A stretch of DNA of 64,000 nt. Origin: Siphlonurus alternatus (lineage: Eukaryota > Arthropoda > Insecta > Ephemeroptera > Siphlonuridae). A model generated the notes under the pieces. The model saw only the letters and a program-made list of their open reading frames with translations. It was not told the origin of the DNA and did not search any database. Below are positions 26,145-39,199 of the stretch, piece by piece. The DNA lies in NCBI GenBank assembly GCA_949825025.1, contig OX463781.1, forward strand, positions 3,885,370 to 3,949,369, in the 5' to 3' direction. Made by a program: the position numbers and the translations under genes. How positions within the stretch are numbered: the stretch's first letter is position 1; each line of letters opens with the position of its first letter.

Positions 26145-27680
26145 ACCTATAGCTCTGCAGAATAAAGCTGGGAGTTTTTATATATAATCATACTCCCTCC
26201 CTCTCTCTCTCTCTCCCTCTCTCTCTCAATCAGATGTTCTAGCACACCTCTCACCACTCTCAACAATAGCCCTTCCTCCTCCCCTCTATTTGACATGTTC
26301 ACACAAAAATCTGCTCAATTTCCACCAACGACCCCATTTTTTACATTTCACTAAAGTGGTGGTGTATTCAGCTGCCCAAGTTTCCTGTATCACTCTTCTT
26401 ACCTGTGGCTCTCCACACTTCTAATTGTCAAAATACAAAGTAAATATTGAGAGAACGACATGAATCACCACACATTTCATACATATTCACTGCTAACATG
26501 CAGTAATAAAATATGTATTCATAAAATATTTTTGTATTTTGAAAATAAATATATATATATATATATTATTTGAGAAATTATTGAAATGTTGTAAAAAATA
26601 ATAGAAATATTTTAAATATTAATAAAAGAAACATTACCTAATTAAGTGCGTCATGAAATAAACATAATTACAAAGCTATTTATCGTTATTATAATTTTAA
26701 AACATTTTAGCAATTAGTATACATAATATGGAATTCAAATATTTGTTGTCTTTTCAAAATGAAAATTACTAAATGGCTTGTCAAACAATGCAATCATGTT
26801 ATCTCTTAGATCTTAATTATTATAATATTCATATTTACAGACTCAAACTTTGAACAGGTTTTAATTGAATTACAATTAAAAATGAATTTTTGACAGCTGA
26901 TTGATGTATCTATCGTATTGATTGAACGTAAATATGAAATATCAATAAAATTCATTCAAATTGTATTATACAACCCACCTCTATTTAAGTTACTTTAATT
27001 TTCTTACCTTGTCTAAATCTTCGATCGTTTTTATAGAATTATTATAATAAATTTTATTGGAATCAATGTATTTCGTTCTGTCATCAAATTGTTATTTAAA
27101 ATTTTCCTAATTGGTTCTGAATTAAGATATGGAAACTTTCTGATTACAAAGATAATTTCCAAATTATTGCTTGGAAGTATTTAAATAATTTTATTATTGA
27201 CATAATTTTATATTTGAATAATACAAACAGTTCAACAGAATAATTTGAGATGAACGGCAGAAGCAGGCGAAAATATAGAAAATATAACAATTTAAATTAT
27301 AATTTAAAAAAAAAAAACTCGCTCTCCATCCCCCACCCCTCCTTCACAAAAAAAAATGTCTCTATATTCACATGCAATTTCAATTTGTTAACTATAATAT
27401 TATATTATTTCATTAATTGTTTATTTCCTTATTATTGTGTGTTTACAGGGATTCGCTACACAACCTTCGGGAAGTGAATTGTTCTTATTGGACTGTTTGT
27501 GAATTTCCTGCCTCTGAATTGTTATTCATGTTATATGAATGTTATGAGTTATGAGGGAAATGTAATAAAATAAAAGTATGTATCTCTTTCTTTATGTCTT
27601 TCCTGATATTATGAACACAATCATTGCATTTCTGATATAAAATTAAAATTATTTTATTATTATATATATTCTTTTAACCA
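26145..27680. other. AT-rich intergenic DNA
   Basis: A CT-rich tract at 26188-26229, then AT-rich sequence without genes or clear repeats. Confidence 0.5.
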
Positions 27681-27686
27681 ATTATT

Positions 27687-27865
27687 AAGGATACACGCCT
27701 ATAAGCTTGGAGCTCAAGGCCGGGTTATAAAGGGCGTTATATTTATAAGGGAGGGAAATGATTGTGTCCACGGCCTATAGCTGTTACGCGTTACAGCATT
27801 TGCAGAGATTAGACTGAGGGAACCGTGGAAACCTCAGTCAGGATGGACACCTCTACTTTTTATCA
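27687..27865 (-). mobile_element. 5S-derived SINE, subfamily 1, 5'-truncated
   Basis: Minus strand: AAGGATACACGCCTATAAGC, GTCCACGGCCTATAG, CCTCAGTCAGGATGGACACC. Head absent and no long T-run, so an older copy. Confidence 0.8.
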
Positions 27866-28514
27866 GATTATTGTAGAAAAAAAGTTGCACCTCTGAGATC
27901 TGTGAGTAGGAGTTTACGGCAGGTTGCAGATATTTCAGGCGCTGTGGTGACGGTTTTGATTGACAGGCAGGTCTCGTATGACACGACGACCTGATGTCAG
28001 GGTACTGTCAGGGTAATTGCACACCAGTCACACACTCATTCACACCCTGTCAAAACTACTTGCCAATTTACCACATCATTTTTTATATCATTTCATTTTT
28101 TTTAACAAAATCACAAAAGCATTTTCCCCCAATGTGGAGTTCTAGTGTTACAATATTTTTTATTGAACAATATGTACTAAATTGAACGTTTTCTATATAT
28201 TGTAAAATACTCTGCAAATTATGTACTTTTTTGTTAGAGTTCTGCGTTAACATTGTATTGTTTATGTATTCAAATGCAGATATTTGCATATATATATTAT
28301 ATGGTTGACACAATATCATATATTAACTGTCGACAAACCTATATTGATTATCTAAAGAGCAGCCATAATATTTATTTACTTTATAATGTATTCAAATCGT
28401 GTCGGAATAATAGTTATAGTATCTGTTTTATGCAATACAAAATATTGTATAGTTTATTACTGCATGATTATAAAATAATTCATAATATTTTACATAATAA
28501 TGTTGAGGTTGATC

Positions 28515-28820
28515 ATGGCGTATATAGTAGTACATTGACCGGTTCTCGTTAGATCACCGAAGTCAAGTTACGTCAAGCGTGATTAGTACTTGGATGGGTA
28601 ACCATTGCAAGTAAAAAATGCGTTGCTCCCTCTCTGGGATAAATTAATCTCGCTTTCCACCGAATGCAGTGATGCACTTGTGTGGAGTTCCTCAGGCTTT
28701 GGACATCACTTTGATCAAAGTGAAAAGTAGAGGTGTCCGTTCTAATTGAGGTTTTCCACGGTTCCCTCAGTCTCATCTCAGTGAATGCTGGGACGCGTAT
28801 TAGGAGTGTATCCTTGTAAA
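28515..28820 (+). mobile_element. 5S-derived SINE, subfamily 1, internally deleted
   Basis: The 5S head is intact (GTTAGATCACCGAAGTCAAG, TTAGTACTTGGATGGGTAAC). The central block is present. About 70 bp are missing between GGGACGCGTATTAGG and the terminal TGTATCCTTG. Confidence 0.85.
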
Positions 28821-30019
28821 TAATAATAATTGTATCTTTATATGGCTTCCCGATTGTAAACACAATAAATAATTAATAAAAAAAGTCATAATGTCAGGAA
28901 TCGTGCACACTCCAAATTATTATAGCTCAATCATAATATTGCATGCACAATCTTGAAAAGTTCTAAAACAATATGTTATCAAAATTAACAATTTTAATCT
29001 TTTGAGATCAACAATAAAATATTACACCTTTGTACAAAATTAAAATTTCAGAGTGTGGTGTGTTATGCATGGTAATTGAAATTCATTAATTTAGATAATT
29101 AATAATAAAGAGTCAATTAATAAATCAATTTAATCAATACAATCATAAATATCATAATGATACTCAATAAAACTATAAATAAATATACCTATGTAAAATA
29201 CCTGAATTTTTATTAAGATACAGTATTTATACGTTTAATTATTTTATTTTTAAATATAACATGTTTTTGTTTACAATTTTATCGTTATTATTACTTGTCA
29301 TTGTCATAATTGGCCTGCAGCAGGTCTTCATTTGCTAATGTGCAATTTGTCTAATGGAATTCTTGGCATCTGCTCTCTCATCTCCCCCCCCCCCCCCCCC
29401 CCCCTGAGGTCAGCTGACAGCTGGGTCGAGAGTTCACATTTTGATGTGTATCTTTTATATTGGTTTACCACACTTGGGAGTTCCAAGACGATCGTTCACA
29501 ATTCTCTATTAGTGAGGTTAACTGCATGATGATCAGAGTTATTTTTTTAGTCAATAAAACTTATATTATAAGTAATACATTGTATGAGCTTCATTTAATA
29601 TATAATTATATTTAATTTTTTGTCCTATTTTCATATGATTAATATTATTCAACTGCATCAAAAGGTATATATATATTACATTAAATAGTGTTTTTAATAA
29701 TACTAAAAAGTGTCATCAACATTATCATGCAAGAATTTATATACAAGGTGTTATTAAAAAAAAAATAAAAGCATAAGGGAGTCAAAAAATTAAAATATTT
29801 TTTTCGTCCAATTCCATCAAAATCGCTTGTATAATATATATGTAATTATTGTACACACCAATAGAAATTATACAAGTATTGCATTGTACAAGGGGTAAGA
29901 CACGCCATAGCAAAGAATATGTTTAATTAATGCGAAATTTACTATAAAATATAACAGAATATTACTAATATTATTAGCAACAATAAATTATTGACGAGGA
30001 GAAATATTTAAAAACACGT
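28821..30019. other. AT-rich intergenic DNA with a C homopolymer
   Basis: No gene. A run of about 20 C lies at 29385-29404. Other C-runs in the window are near 6920-6936, 40203-40216 and 59152-59167, and G-runs near 21804 and 38003. Confidence 0.5.
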
Positions 30020-30027
30020 CTAAAATC

Positions 30028-30228
30028 CAGGGCTCGGTTCCGAGAACGTTCACGGATCCAGATCCGCGAAAGATCCGCGGAAAACAATCGAGGATCTGGA
30101 TCCGGGATCCAGGTTCCGCGAAAAACGTACGAGGATCTGGATCCCGGATCCCGGTTCCGCGTAAAAGATCCGAGAGCTTGGATCCGGGATCCTGGTTCCT
30201 CGAAAAACGTTCGCGGAACCGAGCCCTG
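30028..30228. mobile_element. hAT-type MITE with perfect 8-bp target duplication
   Basis: Inverted ends CAGGGCTCGGTTCCG and CGGAACCGAGCCCTG enclose 201 bp of GC-rich sequence made of GGATC-rich and GTTCCGCG-AAAA units. It is flanked by CTAAAATC at 30020-30027 and 30229-30236. Ends and duplication length fit the hAT superfamily. The minus-strand frames of 65 and 93 residues across it are translations of the internal repeats. Confidence 0.9.
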
Positions 30229-30239
30229 CTAAAATCCCA

Positions 30240-32140
30240 CGATGCATTAAAATAATATTTTTTAAGCAATTTGACTAATCAGCAACACTGGGACAATATA
30301 TATTGAGATTATTCAAGTTTAATAAAATAAAAATTGCAAGTTTAAATTGATTTTCATAAAGTAAAATGAATATTATAGCTATTTTGTCTTATAATAATAA
30401 TAAGTCAATTAAGGATTCAAAGAAATCCACTTCTCATTAAATTAATATTCTGTAATAAACGGGTAATAAAATATTAAATAAAGTGTGTGCAATAATAATT
30501 TCTCTTTTTTTATTTCATTTTTCAACATTATTTTTACATATTATTTTAACAATGAAATTGATATTATATCACTGCCATGCACTAAATATTTTTTTAATAA
30601 AAATCTTGAGATTTATATAGTGTATGACACGCTATCATCATGGTAAACTATACGACTTATTAAATTATCATTAAATTAGACGTTTTTACACGTTAGTTAC
30701 ACTTGAAATTAAAGATAATTACATTTGTAACATGAACAATTTTATCTTGAGTCTAAATGTAGCATGACAAGCAATAATTTGAGGAGGGTAGTTTGCTCCC
30801 CCTACATTTCATTGTTAATTACCCCTCTTTCTTCCCCTTCTAAACCGTTTACTAAAGCAGACCACATCGCTTTAACAGTACTCGCGTTATATATGTACAC
30901 AAAAGCAAGAATATATGTTATATATAGAGAGGGGAGAAGCTTATAAATAAATTATTCTAGCTCTCATGTCAAATTCAAGATGGCGACTGTGCGCATCAAG
31001 TTTTGTTTTGTTGAGGAAGTTTGTCTGATAAAAAAAAATTAAATTAAATTCATAAATATTCAAACACCATCTTTATAAAATGTTGTCCCGTTATAATGAC
31101 ATCATATAAGAGTTGACGTACGGTAATTTCATCATCTCCTGTCACCCCACCCTGTCTCTCCTTAGCCTTGGCAGGAATCGTAACATCAATTTAACATCTT
31201 TAAAACATGAAATTTATGGTAAATATTTGTCTGCAACATGATTTTTATTGTTATTTTTTTAATTAAAATTTTATATCGTTTATATTATATACAAGATAAA
31301 TTATAATATATCTAGTCACAAAATATAGTATTTATTTACTACAATTTTTTTATAAAGCTAAAAATAATACAGAGATTAAAAGGAGCAATTAGAATAGGCT
31401 GCAAAATAATACATAATATATTATTATATTATGATAGTATAAATTTCCTGATTTATATTTACATATTTTTTTTAAGATTAATAAAATACAAAATACTGCA
31501 CCAAAATATCGACGTGGTAGCGAAGAAATATCCTAACTCCATTGATATATAATTATACACACCAATAACTGAAGACGTTACAAACACGACGAAAACCAAG
31601 TTAAATGTGAACCAGAATATACAACACATTGAATGGAGCACAGCAATTTTTTACATAATATAAACTCAACTTTTTACAGTTTTTACTATTAAACAAAACT
31701 ACTTTGTTTAAATTTAATATTGCTTTGCGAACTAGTGATAATAAGGTAGTTTTAATCAAATTCTACCAGTAGATCATATTGTGAATTAAATAAAGGAAAA
31801 CACAATACATACTTAATTTTAGTCTAAATAATTTATAAGTATATATTTCAAATTAAACAATAAAAAATATACCGACATTGCACGGCGTATTTTAATAATT
31901 TAATTATTATAAATTATATGATACAAACGTCTAAAAAAATACTGATCATTATGCAAATATGAATTCATTATGAATACATGATATAAATTATCATAATTTC
32001 ATTACAGGTTATACACGAAAACAATGCGTGATGTTATAATTTAGTGGATAAAAACACACACTATAATATAATATTAAAAATACGATAAAAATGTTGCTTT
32101 AACATTCTTTAATCTTTAATCAATAAAAATATAATTTTGT
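30240..32140. other. AT-rich intergenic DNA
   Basis: No gene recognised. The 60-residue minus frame near 31459 is hydrophobic by AT composition and lacks a family signature. Confidence 0.5.
30980..31027 (+). promoter_or_regulatory. Isolated AAGATGGCG (YY1/Kozak-like) site
   Basis: AAGATGGCGAC at 30978 combines a YY1-type motif with a possible ATG (MATVRIKFCFVEEV, stop soon after). It has no CpG island and no clear donor. It may be a relic or chance match. Confidence 0.12.
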
Positions 32141-32143
32141 GAC

Positions 32144-32267
32144 GTACACTCGTCGCCTCTGCAAAGTTCCTTTTTGCAGCCTTGTTAATCACCATTGTGA
32201 TATAATTAGAGAGCATGGTGATTGCCAAGGCTGCAAAAAGGAATTTTTCAGAGCCGACGAGTGTTCA
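32144..32267. mobile_element. MITE family A, copy 2
   Basis: Same ends as copy 1 (GTACACTCGTCGCC and, inverted, GCCGACGAGTGTTC) with GCAGCCTTGTTAATCACC inside the left arm and its inverse in the right arm. About 124 bp. It sits alone in AT-rich DNA. Confidence 0.75.
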
Positions 32268-32828
32268 CTATCAGAACAATTAATGTATACAGGGGAAAAA
32301 TAGTATATTTTTTAATTAAATAAACTATAAATTAAAAAATATTATTTTTCCCGGCTGGAGCTGTTTATGTTTACGTGAGGCGGGAGGGGGATTTCCTTAT
32401 ACTAATACATTGCGAAGGGGGTGCAGGAGGGAGTGAAAAGATGAAGTTTTATTGCACACTTTGTTTATATGCTAGTCCGTGCATTTTGGCCCTCCTCGCA
32501 TGACGTCAGCGCAATCCCCTCTATACTGTACTGCACCTGAGAAATTTCTTTTGCAGCCTCTTGCAATAACTGCAGATACATTACAGATATATAGCATACA
32601 ATATTATCATATTAATATACAACTTATCTGTTTTTATTTCTATGTGAATGATTGAATTTATTGATATATTGACTTTGGGTCTGTGGACCAAGCAGTCATT
32701 GCCCGTAAATTTCTATGTTGGAATTGACGACCTTGCTTGTTTAACCACGCTCCCGTTCGCTTTCTTGACCTCGGTAGTCGCTCTTAGCAATTACTTCACA
32801 AAGCAGGTGAGATTCAATGTGAATCAAT

Positions 32829-33006
<178 letters not shown>

Positions 33007-33611
33007 ACGTGCCACGCTGTACGGGTTGCCAGCTGACAGGCGGTGATGGATCACGTCACTGTAATGTTTGGACTCGCTCAAACAACCGCACGTCACGGCA
33101 ATATACTGTTTTTGTTTCTCGATCAATTTGCTTTATTTTTAACAACACAATGCTAAACAAATTATTCATAGATATTTATAAAGATAAAAAATAATCAAAG
33201 AAGCATGCAGTCACGCGCTTTCAAAGTTTATAAACTTATGATTGCTTTTTTTTTTTTTATATATATTTTGTATATTGAACTATAATGTATTTCAAATGAG
33301 CTTAAATTATCATGCAGCTCAGAATTAAATTTGATTTATCTCACGAAAAAAAAAAAATACTAAAAATATAAAATAAATATTTCCTTTTATTCACAGATGC
33401 GCGATAATGCACTATTATGAGAATTAATATATTTTAAATTTATAAAATCTAACTATATTGCAAATATTATTATTATACATGTCATGTATTGTTATACTTT
33501 AATTTAGTTAAAAATAGCTTTACGCCACCGAAATTTAATTTTATCACTCCTTCCAAAGAATTTTATTTGTCATAAAACGCATTTATTCTTTCTCATTATC
33601 AGTTTTTTAAT

Positions 33612-33950
33612 TGTAGTATCGACCTAATTTTTTTTATTGCAGAAATGGATATTATAGAGAATATAGAGGATGCAAATTAAGTTATGCTACCTTGATTTTT
33701 TTCAGTTTTTTTACAGACAAGAAACTATTTTTAAAAAAATTATTGAAAGTTCTTTTTGTGACGTCACGAGGCGTCAAGTCATATCTTCACGTCAAGTCTT
33801 AAGGAGCGGTGCCTCGTGACGTCACAAAAAGAACTTTCAACAATTTTTTTAAAATAGTTACTGGTCTGTAAAAAATCTGAAAAAAATCAGGGTAGCATAA
33901 CTTTGCTGCATTTCTGCAAAAAAAAAAAAAAATAGGTCGATACTCTATTG
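33612..33950. mobile_element. CRE-bearing MITE family B, copy 3
   Basis: Ends GTAGTATCGACC and, inverted, GGTCGATACTC. TGACGTCA at 33759-33766 and 33817-33824 flanks the short central loop. Arms match copies 1 and 4 closely. Confidence 0.85.
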
Positions 33951-34009
33951 TAGTATTATTTTTTATAATCAACACATAATAAAAAACAAGGTAATATTCC
34001 TCGCTGCTA

Positions 34010-34185
34010 ATAACGACATTGCGATGACGTCACATCCTGCAGCTCCTCGCGATGAAGGGTCCTCAGCTCCTCAGTCGCCCGAAGAGAAGCCCTCGACGCG
34101 TGCCCACCTCGCAAACAGATCGTCGTCGATGTAAATAATGACGAGCCCAGCAGGATCCTGCTAACTTGCAGCTCATTTTTATAAC
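34010..34185. promoter_or_regulatory. GC-rich island with a CRE-like site
   Basis: TGACGTCA at 34025-34032 starts a GC-rich stretch with repeated CAGCTCCT and several CpGs, in very AT-rich surroundings. No start codon plus donor pattern. A regulatory element is possible; a remnant repeat is the alternative. Confidence 0.3.
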
Positions 34186-34702
34186 ATGCTTCTACTTTCT
34201 TTCATATTCTGGAACTGCATTGTTAATTTTTCAATATTATTTAATTTTATGATAATTTTCAGTATATTTGTTAATTTCAAATGATTGTTACAACATTTTT
34301 TTGTTATTTCATGCTCTATAATTACACATGAAATATTAGTTTATCAATGTTATTTAATTACGATACTGTTTTTCACACAGATTTTTACCTAAAAATAATA
34401 AAAGTGACTTTTCTGTACTTTAAATTTACTTTTATATCAAAATGTCAATATCTTTAATACTCAGTATTTTAAATTTTTTAAAGGATCTGAAAATTATTTT
34501 TAAAAAATATATTGAAACTACAGAGGGAGGCGTTAAAGATAAAGACTATATAAAAGGAATATGGATTTTTAGGTTCACTGCACATATAGCTGAATAATTT
34601 TTAGCAATAATGGCTTCTGAAAAACAAGAGTAGCAAAATATGCATATATGGTTCCCTTTTCCATTTCTGCAAAATAAAAAAAATAAAAAAACGCATATAT
34701 AT

Positions 34703-34747
<45 letters not shown>

Positions 34748-34778
34748 TTATTAATTTTGTTACAATATATAAAATTTT

Positions 34779-34953
34779 GTTAAGCCGTTATTATTACACA
34801 ATACAATTTTTCTAATAATTATTGTATACATAATTTTTCGTTTCAAGAAAAATTCAACTCCATTTATTTTGTTTGTATGGAGTATAATATTTTTTTGTAA
34901 GGAAAAATTGTATGCAATAATTGAAAAAATTGTACCGTGTAATACCGGCTTAA
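34779..34953. mobile_element. MITE family K, copy 1
   Basis: Ends GTTAAGCCG and CCGGCTTAA, with TTATTACACAATACAATTTT mirrored as AAAATTGTACCGTGTAATAC. A CTCCATTT...ATGGAGT core. The final TTAA is also the left border of the 34950 element. Confidence 0.75.
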
Positions 34954-37265
34954 CCCATTAGCGCCCAGAAAAACTTTTGGTAAAATTTTTTCTTGCAAGT
35001 ATGAAATTCTTATAAAGCTAAGTAAATGTAACCCAAATTTACAAAAAAAAAAAATTTTTCCTATCAAATTCGAATTTTTATGGGCATTTGAAGTTTTTGT
35101 ACCATATGGAGCCTCTGGGCGCCTACAGTGTCATTTTACTTTAAAATAGCAATTCGATATTAATTACTTTTTTTAATTATTTTTTTTTGCTGGAAAGGGT
35201 TAATTAATGTCTGAATTAGTAATAATTCCTCCTAACTTTCAAATTTTATAATTTTGGGGGTGGGGGCAATTTTTTTAAAATTATAATGTATTCTAATTTA
35301 TGGTTTGAATATAGAAAAACCATATAAAAATTGATTTAAAAAATTATTTTGAAGTAATTTTGCCAAAAGTCCCTAATTGGGGTTAATTTTGGGGTTGGGG
35401 TAACACTATAGAATGTATTTTATATTTTCTCAAAATCTTTTCTTTTCCTGTTTTTCATTTTATAAGGCATAATTATTATTATATAACACACTAGGAAGAA
35501 GGTTACCCTAATCTATAGGGTACATTTGTTACGGTAAATTATAAGTTACAAAGGCTATTATGACAAGTTCAGGGTCTATGTTTTCCTATATCATGAGCTC
35601 TTATTACGTTATAAAATATTGCATGTTGAGAAAAAATGGTAATTTTGGTGATGTAGTTTAGATTTGATTTGTCCGATAATGAGTGTTTCTGAGAAAGTTC
35701 ATATGGTTTGTGGAAGAGCATAGTGGTGTGGAGGTCCATATGTGGAAGGGCGCGGTAATGGTGCTTTGCTATGGCTTACCCCGTAAGGAAAATGGCATCG
35801 TTCTTATGTACTGTAAAAAGAATACACTTTGTTTTTTGGTTTTCACTTATTGATATATAAATAAATGAAATGACACAGGTATGGTCATTGCTAGTGCTTG
35901 CAGCTATAGCGCGATTCTTTTTTGTGGTTGCTTATAATTGTTCTTCTCTTGGGCAACATTTTATTTTTCTACATAAAAACTTTGAAGAGGGCTTCAATAC
36001 AGAAGCTAAAAACCGTCGCCAAGACGATGAGTGACCCCACAAGTGTACTCCACTGGAGCGCAAGCATTATAGCTTTCTCCGATGCATATTGTCCCTTGTC
36101 CGGAATAATTAGCTATCTGCTTACCATGATTTTGTGATTTTGTTGCAATAATGAGCTATCTGCTCTTTCATGAGCCGTAAATTGGTATAAAACAAAGCTC
36201 ATTGTTGCGCTCATCTGAAAAAGCAGATAGCTCATTATTGCAATGAGATTATGGGAAGCAGATATCTCATTATTGCGGACCAGGGGAGATATTTCGACAC
36301 GAAAAAATCCTAAACTATGCGTAAAAAATTACTACTGTTTTCAGTTTTGTGAAATAATCTAAGAAGCTACAGAAATAGGACAACCCGGCCATTGCTTTTA
36401 TTATAATAGCCTTTGTATCATGGTATTTACCTATTTACAATAGCAAGGTACCCAGATTAGGGATACCTTGTTCCTATTAGTGTCTTATAATAATAATAAT
36501 TATCCATGCCTTATAGGATAAAAAACAGAAAAAAAAAGAAATTATTTTGAAAAATATATTAAATATTCTAGTGTTACCCCAACCCCAAATTAACCCAAAT
36601 TTAGGACTCTGACAAAAGTACTTTCAAATTAATTTTTAAACCAACTTTAGTACAGGTTTTCTATATATGAAATGAAAAGTTAGCAAAATTTTGATTTTTT
36701 CAAAAACTACCCCACCCCCAAAAGGATCAAATTTGGGGGTGGGGAAGATTTTTAATTAAATATCATTCAAATTAACCCTTTTCTGGAAAATGCGGAGTTA
36801 AAAAGTGTAAATATGATGTTTTATATTGAATTGTTGTTTTTAAGCAAAATGACACTGTAAGCGCCCAGAGGCTCCATACGGGACTTCTATTTTGAATTGC
36901 GTTTCTACTGCCCAAAAAAAAATTTTCACCCTCAACAAATTACATGGCCATATTCCGAGTTCATTGGTTGTTATAGAAATATAAGTTTTGTTCAATTTTA
37001 TTTATATTATGTAATTTATTTTGAATAATTAAAAAAGTACTTTTCCAAAATGCCATTAAAAAAACTGCAAAAATTTTGAACTATCCTAGTAAGTTCAAAT
37101 TTTGGTTTTTGATCAAAATTTTTTTTTCATTATGATCCCCATACTATTTACTTTTGATTAAAACCATCAGTTTTGCTCTTACTCTGAAAACCGAATTTAT
37201 AATTATTTTAATTCATTAACAAATTTTGCAAGCCCACATGGAGCCTCTGGGCGCTAATGGGTTAA
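34950..37265. mobile_element. Giant foldback piggyBac-like non-autonomous element
   Basis: TTAA at both borders (34950-34953, 37262-37265) and inverted ends CCCATTAGCGCCCAG and CTGGGCGCTAATGGG. Two long imperfect inverted arms (about 35050-35600 and 36360-36900) share blocks such as GGGTTGGGGTAACACTA and its inverse AGTGTTACCCCAACCCC. The motif GAGCCTCTGGGCGC or its inverse recurs at 35109, 36868 and 37240. No transposase-like frame; the 71-residue frame at 35922 runs into the nested MITE. TTAA and the CCC start fit the piggyBac superfamily. Confidence 0.8.
36087..36293. mobile_element. MITE family C, copy 2, nested
   Basis: Ends ATTGTCCCTTGTCCGGAATA and, inverted, TTGCGGACCAGGGGAGAT, with the AGCTATCTGCT arm block. 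It sits in the loop of the 34950-37265 foldback element, so it is younger than that element or was carried by it. Confidence 0.75.
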
Positions 37266-37884
37266 TACAGGCTTTATACAATATAACATATACACGTATA
37301 CGCTAAAACAACCGATGTTGAATCACAGAATCTCTGCAAGTTTTTGAAAAATATTAATTATAACATGCAAAAACCTTATGTTTTACTGTATATGTGTATA
37401 TTACGCGTATTAATTTATTTTATATGAGATATTATACATACCAATCATAATTATGCAAGATTAGGTACATTTTATAGTTTTACGAGTGTACATCTGGTTG
37501 CATACTTATAATGCGTAGAGATTAACAAGCCTGCAAAAATGATACTTTATGACTTTTTGGGTGTAATTTTGCTGCATTTCAAAATTTAAAAACATTGTCA
37601 TTTAAAATAAATACCATTACACTGTATATTATTTTTAAATATACAAATTAGGGCATAATTTATAAAATAAATCTCCACATAGCATCATGCATTATTTGAA
37701 TCACTGGTGATTTCACAATAATTTTTATTTTATTAGATCGATCTATATAATTGCACCGTTCATTATATTTCTATCTGATTGTGAGTGCTTTATTATAAAT
37801 TAATATTGCTATTATTTAATTTTTACTTTTCTCAGACTATAAAATTCCATAACACTCATTTCTGCATGATGTAGAAAACTCCCA

Positions 37885-38065
37885 TCAGTGCGAGAGTTGC
37901 AAAAAGTTAAAGCTCAGCGAGGCGGCTGTAAAGCGGGCCCGCTGTGTGAAGATCGATATTTGTGTCCCACCCCGGGTCACGTCCGCCCAGGAGGGCAAAC
38001 TTGGGGGGGGGGGGAGTTTGGAGCTCCGACCAAACACGACGTGACACGGGGAGGGTCAGTGCTTC
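37885..38065. other. GC-rich island
   Basis: CpG-containing block with GCGGGCCCGC and CACCCCGGGTCACGTC plus a 12-G run. The frames of 121 and 77 residues over it run into TA microsatellite or show no family. A regulatory role is possible but not shown. Confidence 0.3.
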
Positions 38066-38175
38066 ACAAATCTTACACTCAAATTGTGTCATGCTGCAGG
38101 ATTTTTGATTTTTGTATTTATTGTTTAAAAATGCATACAATTAAAATGCAAGCTTTAAATATATGTGAATATTAT

Positions 38176-38193
38176 ATTTATATATATATATAT

Positions 38194-38240
<47 letters not shown>
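38176..38240. repeat. (TA)n microsatellite
   Basis: Two TA runs separated by an A-rich interruption. Other short TA runs occur near 34700-34745, 26549-26565 and 53010-53045. Confidence 0.9.
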
Positions 38241-38675
38241 ACCCCTAATTTAGATATATATATTTAAATTTCTTATATTATAATATTAAATTTATTATTA
38301 TAAGCAGTTTATAAAATTACACATTGCATTTAAAAAATAATTAATTTAATTTGTTTTCAAAACCCGCATTTGTCATTGCATGCATCAGTGCACAAAGCAA
38401 TATCCAAAACTTTTATTAGTAAGTGATTCGATATTATATATTTATTGTAAATATTGTTTTAATATAAAATTAATACATAATATACGATATAATATAAATT
38501 ATAAAACAAACAATTAATCTTTAAAAATTCTATTATTTGATAAAATATACTCTGATGTTATTTTATGGATATATCAACCAACCATTGCAGATCAGAATTA
38601 CACGCGTATCTAAGAAATAATATTATGTAGTAAATAAATTTTTCCTGCAAAGGGTATTCATATACTGAATATATT

Positions 38676-38867
38676 TTATTTCACTTTTTGTTATACTTTT
38701 ATCTTTGCTGCATGGTGTCCCTGGTGTTCGATGTAATCCTTCTGTATATATAGTATGTTGCGATAACTATAATAACTATATAATCACGAACACTAAATAA
38801 TTGATCATAACATACTCATACAGAAGAATCACATCGAAACAGAGGTAAAAGTTTGAAAGTGAAATAG
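38676..38867. mobile_element. Palindromic MITE (single copy)
   Basis: Arms ATTTCACTTTTTGTTATACT and, inverted, GTTTGAAAGTGAAAT; TTCGATGTAATCCTTCTGTA is mirrored by ACAGAAGAATCACATCGAAA. The loop is AT-rich. Confidence 0.65.
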
Positions 38868-39062
38868 AAAAGAAATAATTAATATATAATAATAAAATTT
38901 GTTATAGCAGCACCCAATAAAATTGTTTGTTTTACTTAATTAAATTGTATGCAATTACTAAAATTCTTCTCTTCCAAAGAAAATATTAATTGTTTTATAA
39001 ATTATTAAATATAATATGAAGATAAACTTTGCCCCTTACTTTATTGTAGAAACAAAAATTTA

Positions 39063-39199
39063 GTTAAGCCGGTATTACACGATACAATTTTTCTAACTAT
39101 TACATACAATTTTTCCTTAAAAGAAAACTTTAACTCCATTTGTTTGTATGGAGATGAAATTACTTGCAAGGAAACATTGTATGCAAAATTGGGCTTAGC
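39063..39199. mobile_element. MITE family K, copy 2
   Basis: GTTAAGCCGGTATTACACGA at the left, CTCCATTTGTTTGTATGGAG core, and GGGCTTAGC at the right. Shorter right arm than copy 1. Confidence 0.75.

Noticed and set aside
29988..30269. 93-residue and 65-residue minus-strand proteins with GSGI/DPDP repeats
   Set aside because: They lie almost exactly on the hAT MITE and translate its GGATC repeats.
34950..37265. Autonomous piggyBac transposon
   Set aside because: No frame longer than about 71 residues is present and no transposase motif was seen, so it is non-autonomous.
37888..38253. 121-residue plus-strand protein
   Set aside because: It runs from a GC-rich island into a TA microsatellite (IYIYIY tail), and no family is recognised.
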